This document shows, one piece after another, positions 24,678 through 33,809 of a DNA stretch of 64,000 bases. The notes under the pieces are model-generated. The model did not search any database. It was not told where the DNA came from and worked only from the letters and a program-made list of their open reading frames with translations. The stretch's first letter is position 1. Every line of letters begins with the position of its first letter. The translations under genes were made by a program, and so were the position numbers. Source of the DNA: Gordonia oryzae (lineage in GTDB: Bacteria > Actinomycetota > Actinomycetes > Mycobacteriales > Mycobacteriaceae); the NCBI RefSeq assembly GCF_003797185.1, contig NZ_RKMH01000004.1, positions 124,001 through 188,000 of the forward strand. The letters run 5' to 3'.

Positions 24678-25795
24678 GCATCCTCCTTGACGAGCCCGAC
24701 GCAGGAGTAGGCCAGATCGGAGCGCACCTCGACGGGAACCCCGCGTTCGGCGGCGAGCATCCGAATGTGGTGGTGTTCGGGCAGATCCGGCTCGCGGACG
24801 AGAACCATCCACGGCACGCGCCGCAGGAGCACGCGGGTGGTCTCGCCGACACCGGGTTTGACGAAGTTCACCGACGACACCCCGTACTCGTCGCGTAGGC
24901 GCTCCATCGACGCCCAACCGGACCACCGCGGCTCTCGATCACTGTCGAGGATGCGCTCGATACTTCTCCGGACGTCGGGCTGCACCTCGGCGAAACGCTC
25001 GGACACGGTGTCCAGGAACAGGTTCGACACGTCGAACTCCCGGAGGTGTTCGTAGAACTTGGCGCCGTGGAACTCCGCGGGGCCGATGTGGTCGGCGTTG
25101 AGCACCGTGCGCGACACCAATCCCGACACCGTCGAGTTCAGGCACGCCGAGGCGATGAGGAAATCGTCGCGGGTGCCGTAGGTGCGGGTACACGACCCGG
25201 GATCGGCGAGGACGGCGAGCTCGTCGGCCAGCCGCGCGCCGCCGGCACGGGCGTAGGCGTTGAGGGCGTCGGTGAGTTCGCGTTGGATTGCGCCCTTGCC
25301 GGTCCACCCGTCGACGAAGACCACCGACTCGGGTCGGTGCCGTGCGGTGATGTGGTCGAGGGCGACGGTGTCGATGCCGCGGTCCCGCACGATCGAGATC
25401 GTGTAGTGCGGCACGTCGACTCCGTGCGCGAAACGTATCCACCGCCGCATCAGGATGCCGACGGGCGTGCCCGCGCGCGCCAGTGACACCAGCGTGGGCT
25501 GCCGGTCACGTTCGGCGACAACGAGTTCACTGACCACTGCGGTGGCGTGTGCGAGTCGGGCAGCGGAATCCCGCAGAGCCGTATGGAACAGCTCCTGGTA
25601 CTGCGCGCCCGGCTGGTACTCGATCGGCAGCGACTCGGCGTAGTGGGCGGCACCGGACTGGATGCGACGCTCACGCTCGGCCAGCTCTCCTTCGAGCGCC
25701 ACGTGTGAGAGGTCCTTCAGCAGCCAGGTGACCTCGTCGGGGCCGTATGACCCGAATGCCGGTCCGCGTAACGGCGGTGGTGCCGGTGTGGTCAT
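24674..25795 (-). CDS. StiP-like protein with C-terminal PELOTA domain (Ter operon)
   Basis: 373 residues from ATG 25795. The N-terminal two thirds fits the family called cysteine protease StiP, also regarded as a phosphoribosyltransferase-like fold: GSYGPDEVTWLLKDLSH, SLARAGTPVGILMRRW, VVFVDGWTGKGAIQREL. The C-terminal part (about 280-373, from VNFVKPGVGETTRVLLRRVP) matches the PELOTA RNA-binding domain that accompanies it. The single Cys in ASACLNSTVSGL and the Cys near SCTRTYGTRDDF could be tested as catalytic. Both stop and start overlap neighbours by 4 nt, so it is tightly co-expressed. Confidence 0.82.
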   Translation of the reverse strand: MTTPAPPPLRGPAFGSYGPDEVTWLLKDLSHVALEGELAERERRIQSGAAHYAESLPIEYQPGAQYQELFHTALRDSAARLAHATAVVSELVVAERDRQPTLVSLARAGTPVGILMRRWIRFAHGVDVPHYTISIVRDRGIDTVALDHITARHRPESVVFVDGWTGKGAIQRELTDALNAYARAGGARLADELAVLADPGSCTRTYGTRDDFLIASACLNSTVSGLVSRTVLNADHIGPAEFHGAKFYEHLREFDVSNLFLDTVSERFAEVQPDVRRSIERILDSDREPRWSGWASMERLRDEYGVSSVNFVKPGVGETTRVLLRRVPWMVLVREPDLPEHHHIRMLAAERGVPVEVRSDLAYSCVGLVKEDA

Positions 25796-27036
25796 CGGGG
25801 CCCCTTGCCGGTCGGGAGGATCGCCAGGCACACGTCGTGGCCCGCGGCGGTCACCACGTCGAGAAGCCCGCCCGGCGCGCGCAGCAGGTCGGTGTCGGCG
25901 GGGGCGTCGATGACCATCGCCACTGATGCACCCGGCACCAGGTTGTAAACGAAACGGGGTGTCCCCGGGTCGGATTCGGGCGCGGTGAAGGTGAACCCGC
26001 GGCGCAACGGATAACCGTCGATGTCGCGGACGTGCGCCGGCGAGCGGGTGGTCGTCTGATATCGCGTCGGGATACCGCGCCGGTCGAGGTCCTCGGCCAG
26101 ACACAGTGGCAGGTACATGAGCTCCTCGTGACCGACGACCACCACCTCGAGCGCCGGGTCGAGGTGGTCGGCCACTGCCGCGGCGGCGTCGGCGACCGCA
26201 TGAGCGAAAGCCTCGGAATCGCTGTGCGCAAACCCATGTCGGCCACCGTCGGGTACGCCCGACGGCCACCGCAGAGCGATCTCGGTGACGCGGCCACGTC
26301 GGTCATCGACCGGGTTGAGCGGGTCGGCAACGCTGTCCCACACGGCGTCGACGAGCCCCTCGGGCAGCTCGATGCTGCCGTCGGCGAGTGCGACGTGATC
26401 GATCCGGACACCGAGTTCGGCTGCGACACGCGCAGATTCGGTGCGATGGGCATCGGTGCGCATGTCCACCAGGGAGGCCACCACATACCGGTCGCGCGGC
26501 GTGATCCGCTGTAGCGCGGTGATCGCGCGCAAGGCGGTCGAGCCGGTGGAGATCTCGTCGTCGACGAGTACCACCGGTGCCGCCGGGTCGAGCGCCAACA
26601 ACTCGGGTGAATGTGGTTGCAGGAGATGGGTGGTGGCGTGCGAGTGGCCCTCCTCGAAGGTCCCCGATACGGGAACACCATCGATGTGGCGCCGCGTGGA
26701 GTGCAGATACAGCCGCGCCGAACACCGGTGAGCCACACAATGACCGAGGCCGGTCGCGGTCTCGGCGAACCCGAGTACCGTGGCACGCGCCGCGAGGTCG
26801 GCACCGAGCAGGTCGATCACGGCGTCGCCGAGGGCGTCGGCGGCACCACGCACCCGGGCGGGCGGGGTGGGGATGTGCTTGCCCAGCACCGTCGACACCA
26901 ACAGGTGTGCCCGACGGCGGTTGCGCCGCAGCCCGAGGATCACCAGATCGTCGGTGCCGGTCATCGACACCCCGAACTGCTCGGTCACCCAGTCCGCGGG
27001 CCGCTCGGCGGTGCTGACGTGGCTCGATGAACTCAC
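25792..27036 (-). CDS. Phosphoribosyltransferase with TRSP domain (Ter operon)
   Basis: 414 residues from GTG 27036 (GTGA overlap with the lyase stop). The PRPP-binding motif VVLVDDEISTGSTALRA lies at about residues 158-174. The C-terminal domain (about 270-410) carries the Thr-Arg-Ser-Pro type sequence TTTRSPAHVRDIDGYPLRRG, which names the TRSP domain. The enzyme is expected to form or break a ribosyl-phosphate bond in the proposed Ter nucleoside pathway. All PRTase acidic residues are present. Confidence 0.85.
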   Translation of the reverse strand: MSSSSHVSTAERPADWVTEQFGVSMTGTDDLVILGLRRNRRRAHLLVSTVLGKHIPTPPARVRGAADALGDAVIDLLGADLAARATVLGFAETATGLGHCVAHRCSARLYLHSTRRHIDGVPVSGTFEEGHSHATTHLLQPHSPELLALDPAAPVVLVDDEISTGSTALRAITALQRITPRDRYVVASLVDMRTDAHRTESARVAAELGVRIDHVALADGSIELPEGLVDAVWDSVADPLNPVDDRRGRVTEIALRWPSGVPDGGRHGFAHSDSEAFAHAVADAAAAVADHLDPALEVVVVGHEELMYLPLCLAEDLDRRGIPTRYQTTTRSPAHVRDIDGYPLRRGFTFTAPESDPGTPRFVYNLVPGASVAMVIDAPADTDLLRAPGGLLDVVTAAGHDVCLAILPTGKGPR

Positions 27037-28256
27037 GCGGCGTCCATCGCGGTGAGCAGGTCGACGAAGTTGATGCCGGGGGCGGTGACGCCGAATGCGG
27101 CGGCCCGGTCCATCACCCGCTCGGCCCACTTGCGGTGCGGTTTCATCTCATTCATCTTGTTGCGGTACGCCGATGCGGCCACCCCGCCGGTCGTGCCGGC
27201 CAGGATGTCGACGGCGTCGTGGTACTCCTCGTGGGTGACCACGCTCAACGCGTGCACCGGTGCGACGTGTGCGGGGTGGATGACGGTCTTGCCGTGCATG
27301 CCGTTGGCGCGGTCGAGAGCGATCTCGCGGAGGAGACCGTCGATGTCGCGGCTGACGAGCTGCTGGCGGAACCACACCGCGTCGTGATCGCGGAACGGGG
27401 TGGTGCGCAGTTGCGGGGCGAAAAGTCGCTCGTGATCGGCGAAGTATTCCCACACCGGCCCGGTGATGACGTGACCGGTCCCGTCCGCGCGGCCGAGGAT
27501 GTTGACCACGCAGGCGATCGCGTCGGCGGCCACCCGTACGTCGTAGATCGTCAGGTCCCGGTCGCGGCGGATGCCGAACAACCCGCACATGTCGGTGGCG
27601 CCGATCCGCACCGCCAGCACCTGATCGCGGTGATCATCGAGAGCTGTTGCGATGGTGGCCAATTCGTCATCACGCGACTCGCGGTGCACCAGTGCCGCCG
27701 ATTCGAGCACCGGCATCGCCCACAGGTGACCGCCGAGGCGTCGCGCGGACCGATTGATCTCCTGCAACGCCGTATCCGCTTCGCCGGCACTGAATTTCGG
27801 GATGACGAACCCGGAGAGCGCCCCGGCGGAGTCGAGCTTGGAGGTGATGGAGGAGATCTGGGAGACCTCGCGGACCCGCACGAACAACAACATCTGCCCG
27901 GCCGCGGACCCGTCGAGTTGGTGCAGGGCGGCGACGGTCGCGTCGATCGCCTCGTCGGAATGCTCGTCGGCGACGGCGTCCTCGAGGTCGATGACCATGG
28001 AGATGACGCCCTCACGATGACGTCGTGCGATGACCTCGGCCAGATCGGGGCGGGTGGCCGGAACGTAGAGCGTCGCGCCCAGGGCGACGGCGGTGCGGTG
28101 CGTCGACCACTGGGCCGTGATCGGCTCGGGCCGACGCAGGAACAGCCGGTCGAGGACGTCGGGAGCGAGCTGGTGAAAGTGCCTCGGTCCGGTGAATTCG
28201 GTCGAGTCGGCGACTTCATGCGTCGAGTCGACACCCCGCGGCGCGGTCGTGGTCAT
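27033..28256 (-). CDS. HpcH/HpaI-type C-C bond lyase of the Ter operon
   Basis: 407 residues from ATG 28256. This TIM-barrel protein is related to citrate lyase beta chains: GATLYVPATRPDL at the first strand, the metal-binding acidic stretch MVIDLEDAVADEHSD (about residues 110-124), and a conserved late segment NGMHGKTVIHPAHVAPV. In Ter islands this family (C-C_Bond_Lyase) is proposed to make a carbon precursor for the secreted or signalling metabolite. Both ends overlap neighbouring genes by 4 nt. Confidence 0.84.
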   Translation of the reverse strand: MTTTAPRGVDSTHEVADSTEFTGPRHFHQLAPDVLDRLFLRRPEPITAQWSTHRTAVALGATLYVPATRPDLAEVIARRHREGVISMVIDLEDAVADEHSDEAIDATVAALHQLDGSAAGQMLLFVRVREVSQISSITSKLDSAGALSGFVIPKFSAGEADTALQEINRSARRLGGHLWAMPVLESAALVHRESRDDELATIATALDDHRDQVLAVRIGATDMCGLFGIRRDRDLTIYDVRVAADAIACVVNILGRADGTGHVITGPVWEYFADHERLFAPQLRTTPFRDHDAVWFRQQLVSRDIDGLLREIALDRANGMHGKTVIHPAHVAPVHALSVVTHEEYHDAVDILAGTTGGVAASAYRNKMNEMKPHRKWAERVMDRAAAFGVTAPGINFVDLLTAMDAA

Positions 28257-29452
28257 CGTGCGGCCACCTGTCCTCTCATGCGGTCGACGATCTCGACGAT
28301 GCGGTGGTCCACGGCACGTAGCTGTGTCAGATACGACCAGTAATCGGGGTGAACTCGGTCGAGCACCCCCCGCGCCCTCGAGATCCGGTCGGCCTGAGCA
28401 TCGAGCACCGAGCCCCATTCGTCAACCAGAGCATTGTTGACCGCGAAGTGTTGTGCGTCTCGTAGCCGGAACCGCACCCGCGCCTCGGTGGCCGCCGGAT
28501 CGGCGCGCACCTCACGCAACAGTCGTAGCCGGTCACCGACGGCGGCGACGGCCGCCTCGGCGGCGCTGAGATCGTCGCGGGCGGCTTCCGCATCGTCAAT
28601 GGCCTGGTCGGGCGTAGTACGCAAAGCGGTCCGGGCTGCGTCGAGGTGGGCGTCGGCGGCCCGTAGGTGCTCGCGGATGATGGCATCGGAGTCTTGCAGA
28701 TCCTGCGAACAGTCCGCACTGAACTCGCGTCTCAGGGCCGAGAGTTGATCGGGGATCTGAGACCGACGGGTCTCGATCGCACTGCGTCGGGTGTCGACCG
28801 ACCGGATGACGCGCAGGGCGCGGTCGGCGGCGCCAGGAGCGTCCGACAATGCCGACCCGACGCGTTCGGCGGCGGCGAGCACCGCCGTCGCCGCCGACTT
28901 CCGGGTGCGGATGCCCTCGGCGTTGCCCAACGAGACCGTCGCGTCGCGCAACGCGTCGGCAGCGAGGGAGACGGTACTCAGCCCGAGGAGTCCGGGCGGG
29001 GCCTCATCGAGTGCGGTCGCTGCCGCGGTCGCCGCGACCCGCGCGCGTTGCTCAAGCACCCCCAGTTCGGTAACCGAATGCCGGGCACGGTCGAGTTCGG
29101 CGGCGTGGGTTTGCGCGAAGCGGCTCATCTCCTCGGTCATCGCTTCCAGCGCGTCGGTGCAGCGTGTGAGCTCCTCGACGCCCGGGCGCGGTCGTTCTGA
29201 CGCGCCCGCCGCTGCCGAGAGGCGGAGATACTCGGCTGTCACTTCGGCGTAGCGTTCGCGGACCGAGATCCACTGATCTCGGACGCGGGATCGGGGATCG
29301 AGATCGTGTGCGGTCTGCGCAGCGGAGTCGATGTCGGAGAGTGCGGATTCGGAGGCGAGGAACGCCGACGTCATTCGATTTGTGTACGCGCCGAGATCGG
29401 CTTGTGCGCGTGAGCTGGCCCCGAACCATCTCCTCGCAAACTTCCTGGGCAC
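28253..29452 (-). CDS. Coiled-coil protein heading the Ter operon
   Basis: About 399 residues if translated from GTG 29452 (VPRKFARRWFGASS). Starts further out (29512) or further in (29374) are possible. The protein is almost wholly helical, rich in Ala, Arg, Asp and Glu with heptad-like spacing, and has no signal peptide or membrane segment. The basic N-terminus could contact membrane or nucleic acid. I recognise no domain. It overlaps the lyase gene by 4 nt and faces the AIM24 genes across a short divergent promoter, so it is part of the Ter system and may scaffold the TerD proteins. Confidence 0.75.
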   Translation of the reverse strand: MPRKFARRWFGASSRAQADLGAYTNRMTSAFLASESALSDIDSAAQTAHDLDPRSRVRDQWISVRERYAEVTAEYLRLSAAAGASERPRPGVEELTRCTDALEAMTEEMSRFAQTHAAELDRARHSVTELGVLEQRARVAATAAATALDEAPPGLLGLSTVSLAADALRDATVSLGNAEGIRTRKSAATAVLAAAERVGSALSDAPGAADRALRVIRSVDTRRSAIETRRSQIPDQLSALRREFSADCSQDLQDSDAIIREHLRAADAHLDAARTALRTTPDQAIDDAEAARDDLSAAEAAVAAVGDRLRLLREVRADPAATEARVRFRLRDAQHFAVNNALVDEWGSVLDAQADRISRARGVLDRVHPDYWSYLTQLRAVDHRIVEIVDRMRGQVAAR

Positions 29453-29529
29453 GCCACCGATGCTATCGACTAGGTTCTTCGACAGGCGTGTCGTATCGGA
29501 CGAACGGCACAATCGCGAAGGGGTGGCGT

Positions 29530-30150
29530 ATGCAGCTCGTACAGCGTTCCAAACGGGTGGTGGAGGCCCGGCTCAACAACTCGGCGGTCCGGGCATTGTC
29601 GGGGTCGATGGTCGCCTATGAGGGTCAGGTCAACTTCAAGTCCGCCGGCTTCGGCGGTGGCGACGGGCTCCTCGCCGGGATGAAGCAACGTGCGACCGGT
29701 GAGGGACTGTCGTTGATGGAGGCCTCCGGCAGTGGCGTGGTGTACTTCGCCCACAACGCCGCCGAGACCACCATCATCGAGATGAACGGTGAGACACTAC
29801 AGGTCGAATCCCAACAGTTGATGGTGCTGAACGGGAATCTGCAGACCAACGTCACCTTCGCCGGGGTGCGCGGCGCGACAGCGGGTCAGGGGCTGTTCAC
29901 CACAACCGTCACCGGCCACGGTCAGATCGCCTTGCTCTCGCAGGGTGGCCCACTGATCCATCTTGAGGTGAGCCCGCAGTATCCGCTGGTGGTGGACCCC
30001 GACGCCTTCGTCTGTGCGCGCGGCGCATTGAGCCAGTCCTTCGTCACCGATGTCAGCTGGCGCAGCGCGCTGGGACAGGGCGGCGGAGAGGCGTTCTCCC
30101 TGCGCTGGGACGGTACCGGCGTGGTCTCCATCCAACCGGCCGAGCGATAG
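29530..30150 (+). CDS. AIM24-family protein 1
   Basis: 206 residues from ATG 29530. A beta-rich AIM24 (DUF124) domain is recognised by QVNFKSAGFGGGDGLLAGMK, GEGLSLMEASGSGVVYFA and the late GQIALLSQGGPLIHLEV. AIM24 proteins form jelly-roll/trimeric beta structures; their molecular role is not known. In actinobacteria they often sit beside TerD genes. It is the first of three consecutive paralogues, 12 bp before the second, and divergent from the Ter operon. Confidence 0.83.
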   Translation: MQLVQRSKRVVEARLNNSAVRALSGSMVAYEGQVNFKSAGFGGGDGLLAGMKQRATGEGLSLMEASGSGVVYFAHNAAETTIIEMNGETLQVESQQLMVLNGNLQTNVTFAGVRGATAGQGLFTTTVTGHGQIALLSQGGPLIHLEVSPQYPLVVDPDAFVCARGALSQSFVTDVSWRSALGQGGGEAFSLRWDGTGVVSIQPAER

Positions 30151-30162
30151 GGGCGCGCCGAC

Positions 30163-30867
30163 ATGTTCGAAAAGGTCAATAGCAAGGTGGTCTCTGTCGA
30201 CATCAGTCGCAGCGGGCCGGTCGTCGCGCGGCGCGGGGCGATGCTCTTCTACAGCGGTAACGTCTTTTTCCAACCGCACCAGGTCGCCGGTGCCCCCGGC
30301 GGGATGGGTGGCATGGGCGCAGTTGCGGGCATGGCCGGGCGGATGATGTCCGGCGAGTACGAGTCGACGATGATCGCCCAGGGACAAGGCGTGGTGCACT
30401 ACGGCTTTCGCGGGATCGAGGTCCAGATCATCGACGTCGGCGCCGTCGGCGGGATGATCCGCGTGGAGGCCTCGCGCACACTCGCCTACACCTCAAATCT
30501 GCAGGCGGCCATCGTGTCGGTGACCTCGCAGGGTGGCGGCGGTGGTGGCGGTGGACTGCTGCGCTCGATGCGGTCGGCGGCCGCCGGCGCGATGACCGGG
30601 CAGGGTATGTTCACCACCCAGCTGTCGGGACCCGGGCAGGTCGTGATCCTCGGCCACGGAGGGGTTTTCGAGCTTCCCGTGTCACCGGACCGGCCGCCGG
30701 TGACCGTCGACCCTCAGGCCTATGTCGGGGCGGCAGGACAGGTCAACACCACCCTGCGATCCACCGTCAGTTGGCGCAATGTCGGCCGAACCGGTGGTGA
30801 GGCGATGCAACTGGAGTGCGCCGGGCACGGCGTCGTCTACGTACAGGCTTCGGAGGAGAAGTTGTGA
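30163..30867 (+). CDS. AIM24-family protein 2
   Basis: 234 residues. It has the same fold as its neighbours (ARRGAMLFYSGNVFFQPHQV, then GQGMFTTQLSGPGQVVILGHG). It differs by a Gly/Met-rich insertion (GGMGGMGAVAGMAGRMMSGE) near residue 47 and a poly-Gly run at about residue 122. These inserts suggest flexible loops around a conserved core. Its stop overlaps the GTG of the third gene. Confidence 0.83.
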   Translation: MFEKVNSKVVSVDISRSGPVVARRGAMLFYSGNVFFQPHQVAGAPGGMGGMGAVAGMAGRMMSGEYESTMIAQGQGVVHYGFRGIEVQIIDVGAVGGMIRVEASRTLAYTSNLQAAIVSVTSQGGGGGGGGLLRSMRSAAAGAMTGQGMFTTQLSGPGQVVILGHGGVFELPVSPDRPPVTVDPQAYVGAAGQVNTTLRSTVSWRNVGRTGGEAMQLECAGHGVVYVQASEEKL

Positions 30868-31625
30868 GCCAGCTCAACACCATCTGGAATCCGGCGACCC
30901 TGCCGACCGACGACAACATCGCCGACAACGACTACTCGTTCTGTATCGACCTCAACCAGCCGTGGTTCATGTCCAAGGGCGCGATGATCGCCTATTACGG
31001 GCAGATGAACTTCACGGCACTGACCCACGGGCTCTCTGGGCAGCTGTTGCACATGGTGGCCCAACAGTTCTCGGCTCCGCTGCACCTGGGCGACTATGTG
31101 GTGGCCGAGGGACAGGGCAAGCTCATCATCGGCGACCGCGGCTACAACATCAACGCCTACGACCTCGACGACGGTAACCTCACCATCCGGGCCGCCAATC
31201 TCCTTGCGTTCCAACCACAGTTGTCGCTGCAGCAGTCGATCGTGCCAGGCTTCCTGACGCTCATCGGCACCGGGAAGTTCCTCGCGTCGTCCAACGGGCC
31301 GGTGATGTTCGCCGAACCGCCGGTGCGCGTCGACCCCGAAGCCCTCGTCGGATGGGCTGATTGCCCATCGCCGAGCCATCACTTCGACGAGGCGTGGGTG
31401 AACTCCTTCATCGCCGCCGCAGGCCGGCGCTTCGGCATCAATTCCGGCGAGGAGCGCCAGTTCGACTTCACCGGCAGCGGAACGGTTCTCATCCAGTCCA
31501 GTGAGAAGGTCCGCGACGACACCTCCATCGTGCGGACCATCCAGGGCCACCTGCCCGGCCTCTCGGTGCCCGGACTGCAGCAGATCAATCAGGAGATCAC
31601 CCAGCAGTTGGGGCAGCAGCAGTAG
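30864..31625 (+). CDS. AIM24-family protein 3
   Basis: 253 residues from GTG 30864, with GGAGGA upstream and a GTGA overlap with the previous stop. The core motifs are FMSKGAMIAYYGQMNF, HLGDYVVAEGQGKLIIGDRG and VPGFLTLIGTGKFLASSNG. It has a C-terminal extension of about 40 residues ending QQINQEITQQLGQQQ, absent from the other two. Three non-identical paralogues in a row suggest a hetero-oligomer. A strong hairpin terminator follows. Confidence 0.83.
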   Translation: MSQLNTIWNPATLPTDDNIADNDYSFCIDLNQPWFMSKGAMIAYYGQMNFTALTHGLSGQLLHMVAQQFSAPLHLGDYVVAEGQGKLIIGDRGYNINAYDLDDGNLTIRAANLLAFQPQLSLQQSIVPGFLTLIGTGKFLASSNGPVMFAEPPVRVDPEALVGWADCPSPSHHFDEAWVNSFIAAAGRRFGINSGEERQFDFTGSGTVLIQSSEKVRDDTSIVRTIQGHLPGLSVPGLQQINQEITQQLGQQQ

Positions 31626-31642
31626 GACAGAGGTAGAACATC

Positions 31643-31700
31643 GACGCGGCACGAACTCGCGGGCGCCCCGTGCGGCGTGCCCACGAGCCCGTGCCGCGTC
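31643..31700. terminator. Bidirectional hairpin between AIM24 and DUF475 genes
   Basis: GACGCGGCACG and CGTGCCGCGTC form perfect 11-bp arms with partly paired inner bases. It sits between two convergent genes (stops at 31625 and 31737) and likely ends both transcripts. Confidence 0.7.
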
Positions 31701-31736
31701 AATGTTTCTCTGGTGGTGTATCGGTGTCGGTCGAGC

Positions 31737-32912
31737 TCAGATCTCGATGTGATCCTTGGCGTCGGCGGGCTCGTTGCGGCGCCGGACGACGCTGGAGATG
31801 AAGGCCGCCACGATCAGCACGACGCCGACGAGGCCGGTGACGACCTCGGGAACGTGGGTGCCGATCGAGTAGAACAGGATCAGGGCGAGAGCGCCGATGG
31901 CCCAGTGCGCTCCATGCTCGAGGTAGACGTACTCGCTCAGCGTGCCCTTGCGGACCAGATAGACGGTCAGCGAGCGGACGAACATTGCGCCGATCAGGCC
32001 GAGGCCCAGCGCGATGATGATCGGGTCCGCGGTGATCGCGAACGCGCCGATGACGCCGTCGAAGGAGAACGACGCGTCGAGCACCTCGAGGTAGAGGAAC
32101 AGGAAGAAACCGGCCTTGCCGGTGGCCTTGGCGAGATCACTCGGCCCAGAACGGCGGCGTACCTCGGCGTCGGCAACACCCGCGGCGTCGTCCACTCCGG
32201 GCGTGCGTTGCGCTTGTGCGCGTTCGTCATCGGACTCGTCGGGATCATCGTCGTCGGTGTTGAACAGCTCACCGAGACCGTTCACGGCGAGGTAGGTGAT
32301 CATGCCGAGGATACCGGCGAACAGAACCGTCGACCGCTCCTGATCGGGTGCGATGAACTCGGCGGTGATGATGAGCAGGATCGCCGCGACGACAACTTCG
32401 AGCTGATCGAGCTTGCCGATCTTCTCCAGCGGCCGTTCGATCCAGCTGAGCCAGGTGATCTCCTTCTCCTCGAAGATGAAGCCCAAGAACAACATCAGCA
32501 GGAACATGCCGCCGAACGCCGCGATCTGCGGGTGGGCGTCGGTGATGTAGGTTTCGTAGCTTGGCGAGCCGTCGGGGAAGTACGCGGCCCCGTCGGCCGG
32601 CGGGTTCAGCGCCAAGCGCATCGCCTCGACCGGGTTCAGCCCCGAGGCCAGCCACACGATGACGAGCGGGAACACCAGTCGCATACCGAACACGGCGATG
32701 ATCACGCCGATGGTGAGGAAGATTTTCTGCCAGAACTCGCTCATCCGTCGCAGCACGGTGGCGTTGATGACGGCGTTGTCGAAGGACAGCGAGACTTCGA
32801 GGATGCCGAGGATGAGGGTCAGGAACAGGGCCGTCGTGCCGCCGTAGAAGAAGGCGGCGATCAGCGAGAGGACGGTGATGACGATGGAGAGACCGAATAT
32901 TCGGAGTACCAC
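31737..32912 (-). CDS. DUF475/TerC-like integral membrane protein
   Basis: 391 residues from GTG 32912, with GAAAGG upstream. It has about nine membrane helices with the duplicated TerC-type acidic motif: SLSFDNAVINATVL near the N-terminus and DASFSFDGVIGAFAI near residue 285. A polar loop (NTDDDDPDESDDERAQ, about 224-239) separates the halves. TerC-like proteins are thought to be metal-ion exporters that supply exoenzymes or protect against metals, and physically couple to TerD. The Asp residues in the helices are probable ion ligands. It is followed by a terD gene upstream on the same strand. Confidence 0.87.
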   Translation of the reverse strand: MVLRIFGLSIVITVLSLIAAFFYGGTTALFLTLILGILEVSLSFDNAVINATVLRRMSEFWQKIFLTIGVIIAVFGMRLVFPLVIVWLASGLNPVEAMRLALNPPADGAAYFPDGSPSYETYITDAHPQIAAFGGMFLLMLFLGFIFEEKEITWLSWIERPLEKIGKLDQLEVVVAAILLIITAEFIAPDQERSTVLFAGILGMITYLAVNGLGELFNTDDDDPDESDDERAQAQRTPGVDDAAGVADAEVRRRSGPSDLAKATGKAGFFLFLYLEVLDASFSFDGVIGAFAITADPIIIALGLGLIGAMFVRSLTVYLVRKGTLSEYVYLEHGAHWAIGALALILFYSIGTHVPEVVTGLVGVVLIVAAFISSVVRRRNEPADAKDHIEI

Positions 32913-33042
32913 GGGATGTGGCCTTTCTACATGTGGACGAGCACCAGGAGTCGGGACGACATGTGCAGTTCCGGTGTGTGTACGACGAATGCCGCACCCG
33001 GCGTTGTGAGCGGGTGCGGCATTCGCGCGATGTGTCGGTTTC

Positions 33043-33618
33043 TCAGACGTTGACGCCGTAGTCGCGTGCGATGCCCGCGAGTCCGGAGGCATAGCCCTGG
33101 CCGACGGCGCGGAACTTCCATTCCGCACCGTTGCGGTAGAGCTCGCCGAACACCATGGCGGTTTCGGTGGAGGCGTCCTCGGACAAGTCGTAGCGGGCGA
33201 TCTCCGCGCCGCCGGCACGGTTGACGACGCGAATGTAGGCGTTGCGGACCTGGCCGAACGACTGGCTGCGAGCGTCGGCGTCATAGATCGAGACTGGGAA
33301 GACGATGCTGTCGATCTCCGGCGGGACACCTGCCAGATCGACGTTGATGACCTCGTCGTCGCCGTCGCCCTCACCGGTCAGGTTGTCGCCGGTGTGCTCG
33401 ATCGAGCCGTCGGGCGAGCGCAGGTTGTTGAAGAAGACGAAGTGCTGATCGGAGAGCACCTTCTTGTTGGCGCCCAGCCCGATGGCACTGGCGTCGAGGT
33501 CGAAATCGGTACCGGTGGTGGTACGGGCATCCCAGCCGAGACCTACGGCGACCGCGGTCAGACCGGGGGCCTCCTTGGTCAGCGAGACGTTCCCACCCTT
33601 GCTCAGGCTCACGCCCAT
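33043..33618 (-). CDS. terD: TerD family stress protein
   Basis: 191 residues, the standard length, from ATG 33618. It is canonical throughout: [40 protein letters not shown], then [20 protein letters not shown] with the Asp residues that bind calcium, and the end [20 protein letters not shown]. It lies 130 bp upstream of the DUF475 gene on the same strand and is probably co-transcribed with it. Together with the tandem TerD at 22.5 kb it brackets the island. Confidence 0.93.
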   Translation of the reverse strand: MGVSLSKGGNVSLTKEAPGLTAVAVGLGWDARTTTGTDFDLDASAIGLGANKKVLSDQHFVFFNNLRSPDGSIEHTGDNLTGEGDGDDEVINVDLAGVPPEIDSIVFPVSIYDADARSQSFGQVRNAYIRVVNRAGGAEIARYDLSEDASTETAMVFGELYRNGAEWKFRAVGQGYASGLAGIARDYGVNV

Positions 33619-33809
33619 GTCCGTATGCCTTTCTTTCGTTGTAACAGCCATCCGCCACTGTACGGGCGATGCCACACACCTTATGCGAAGAATTTGGCAT
33701 CGGACAGGGATGCGTCAGCCGACCGAACGAACTGTGGATGACAAGGAGACTGCGTCGGGCGATGCGAGGCGAGGCGAAGGCGAGGCGATGGCCGGACGGC
33801 AATCGTTGC

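Noticed and set aside
23797-24852. Upstream extension of the tandem TerD frame
   Set aside because: The extra residues are Arg/Gly-rich and lie antisense-like over the HAD gene's own frame; the TerD protein starts normally at ATG 23796.
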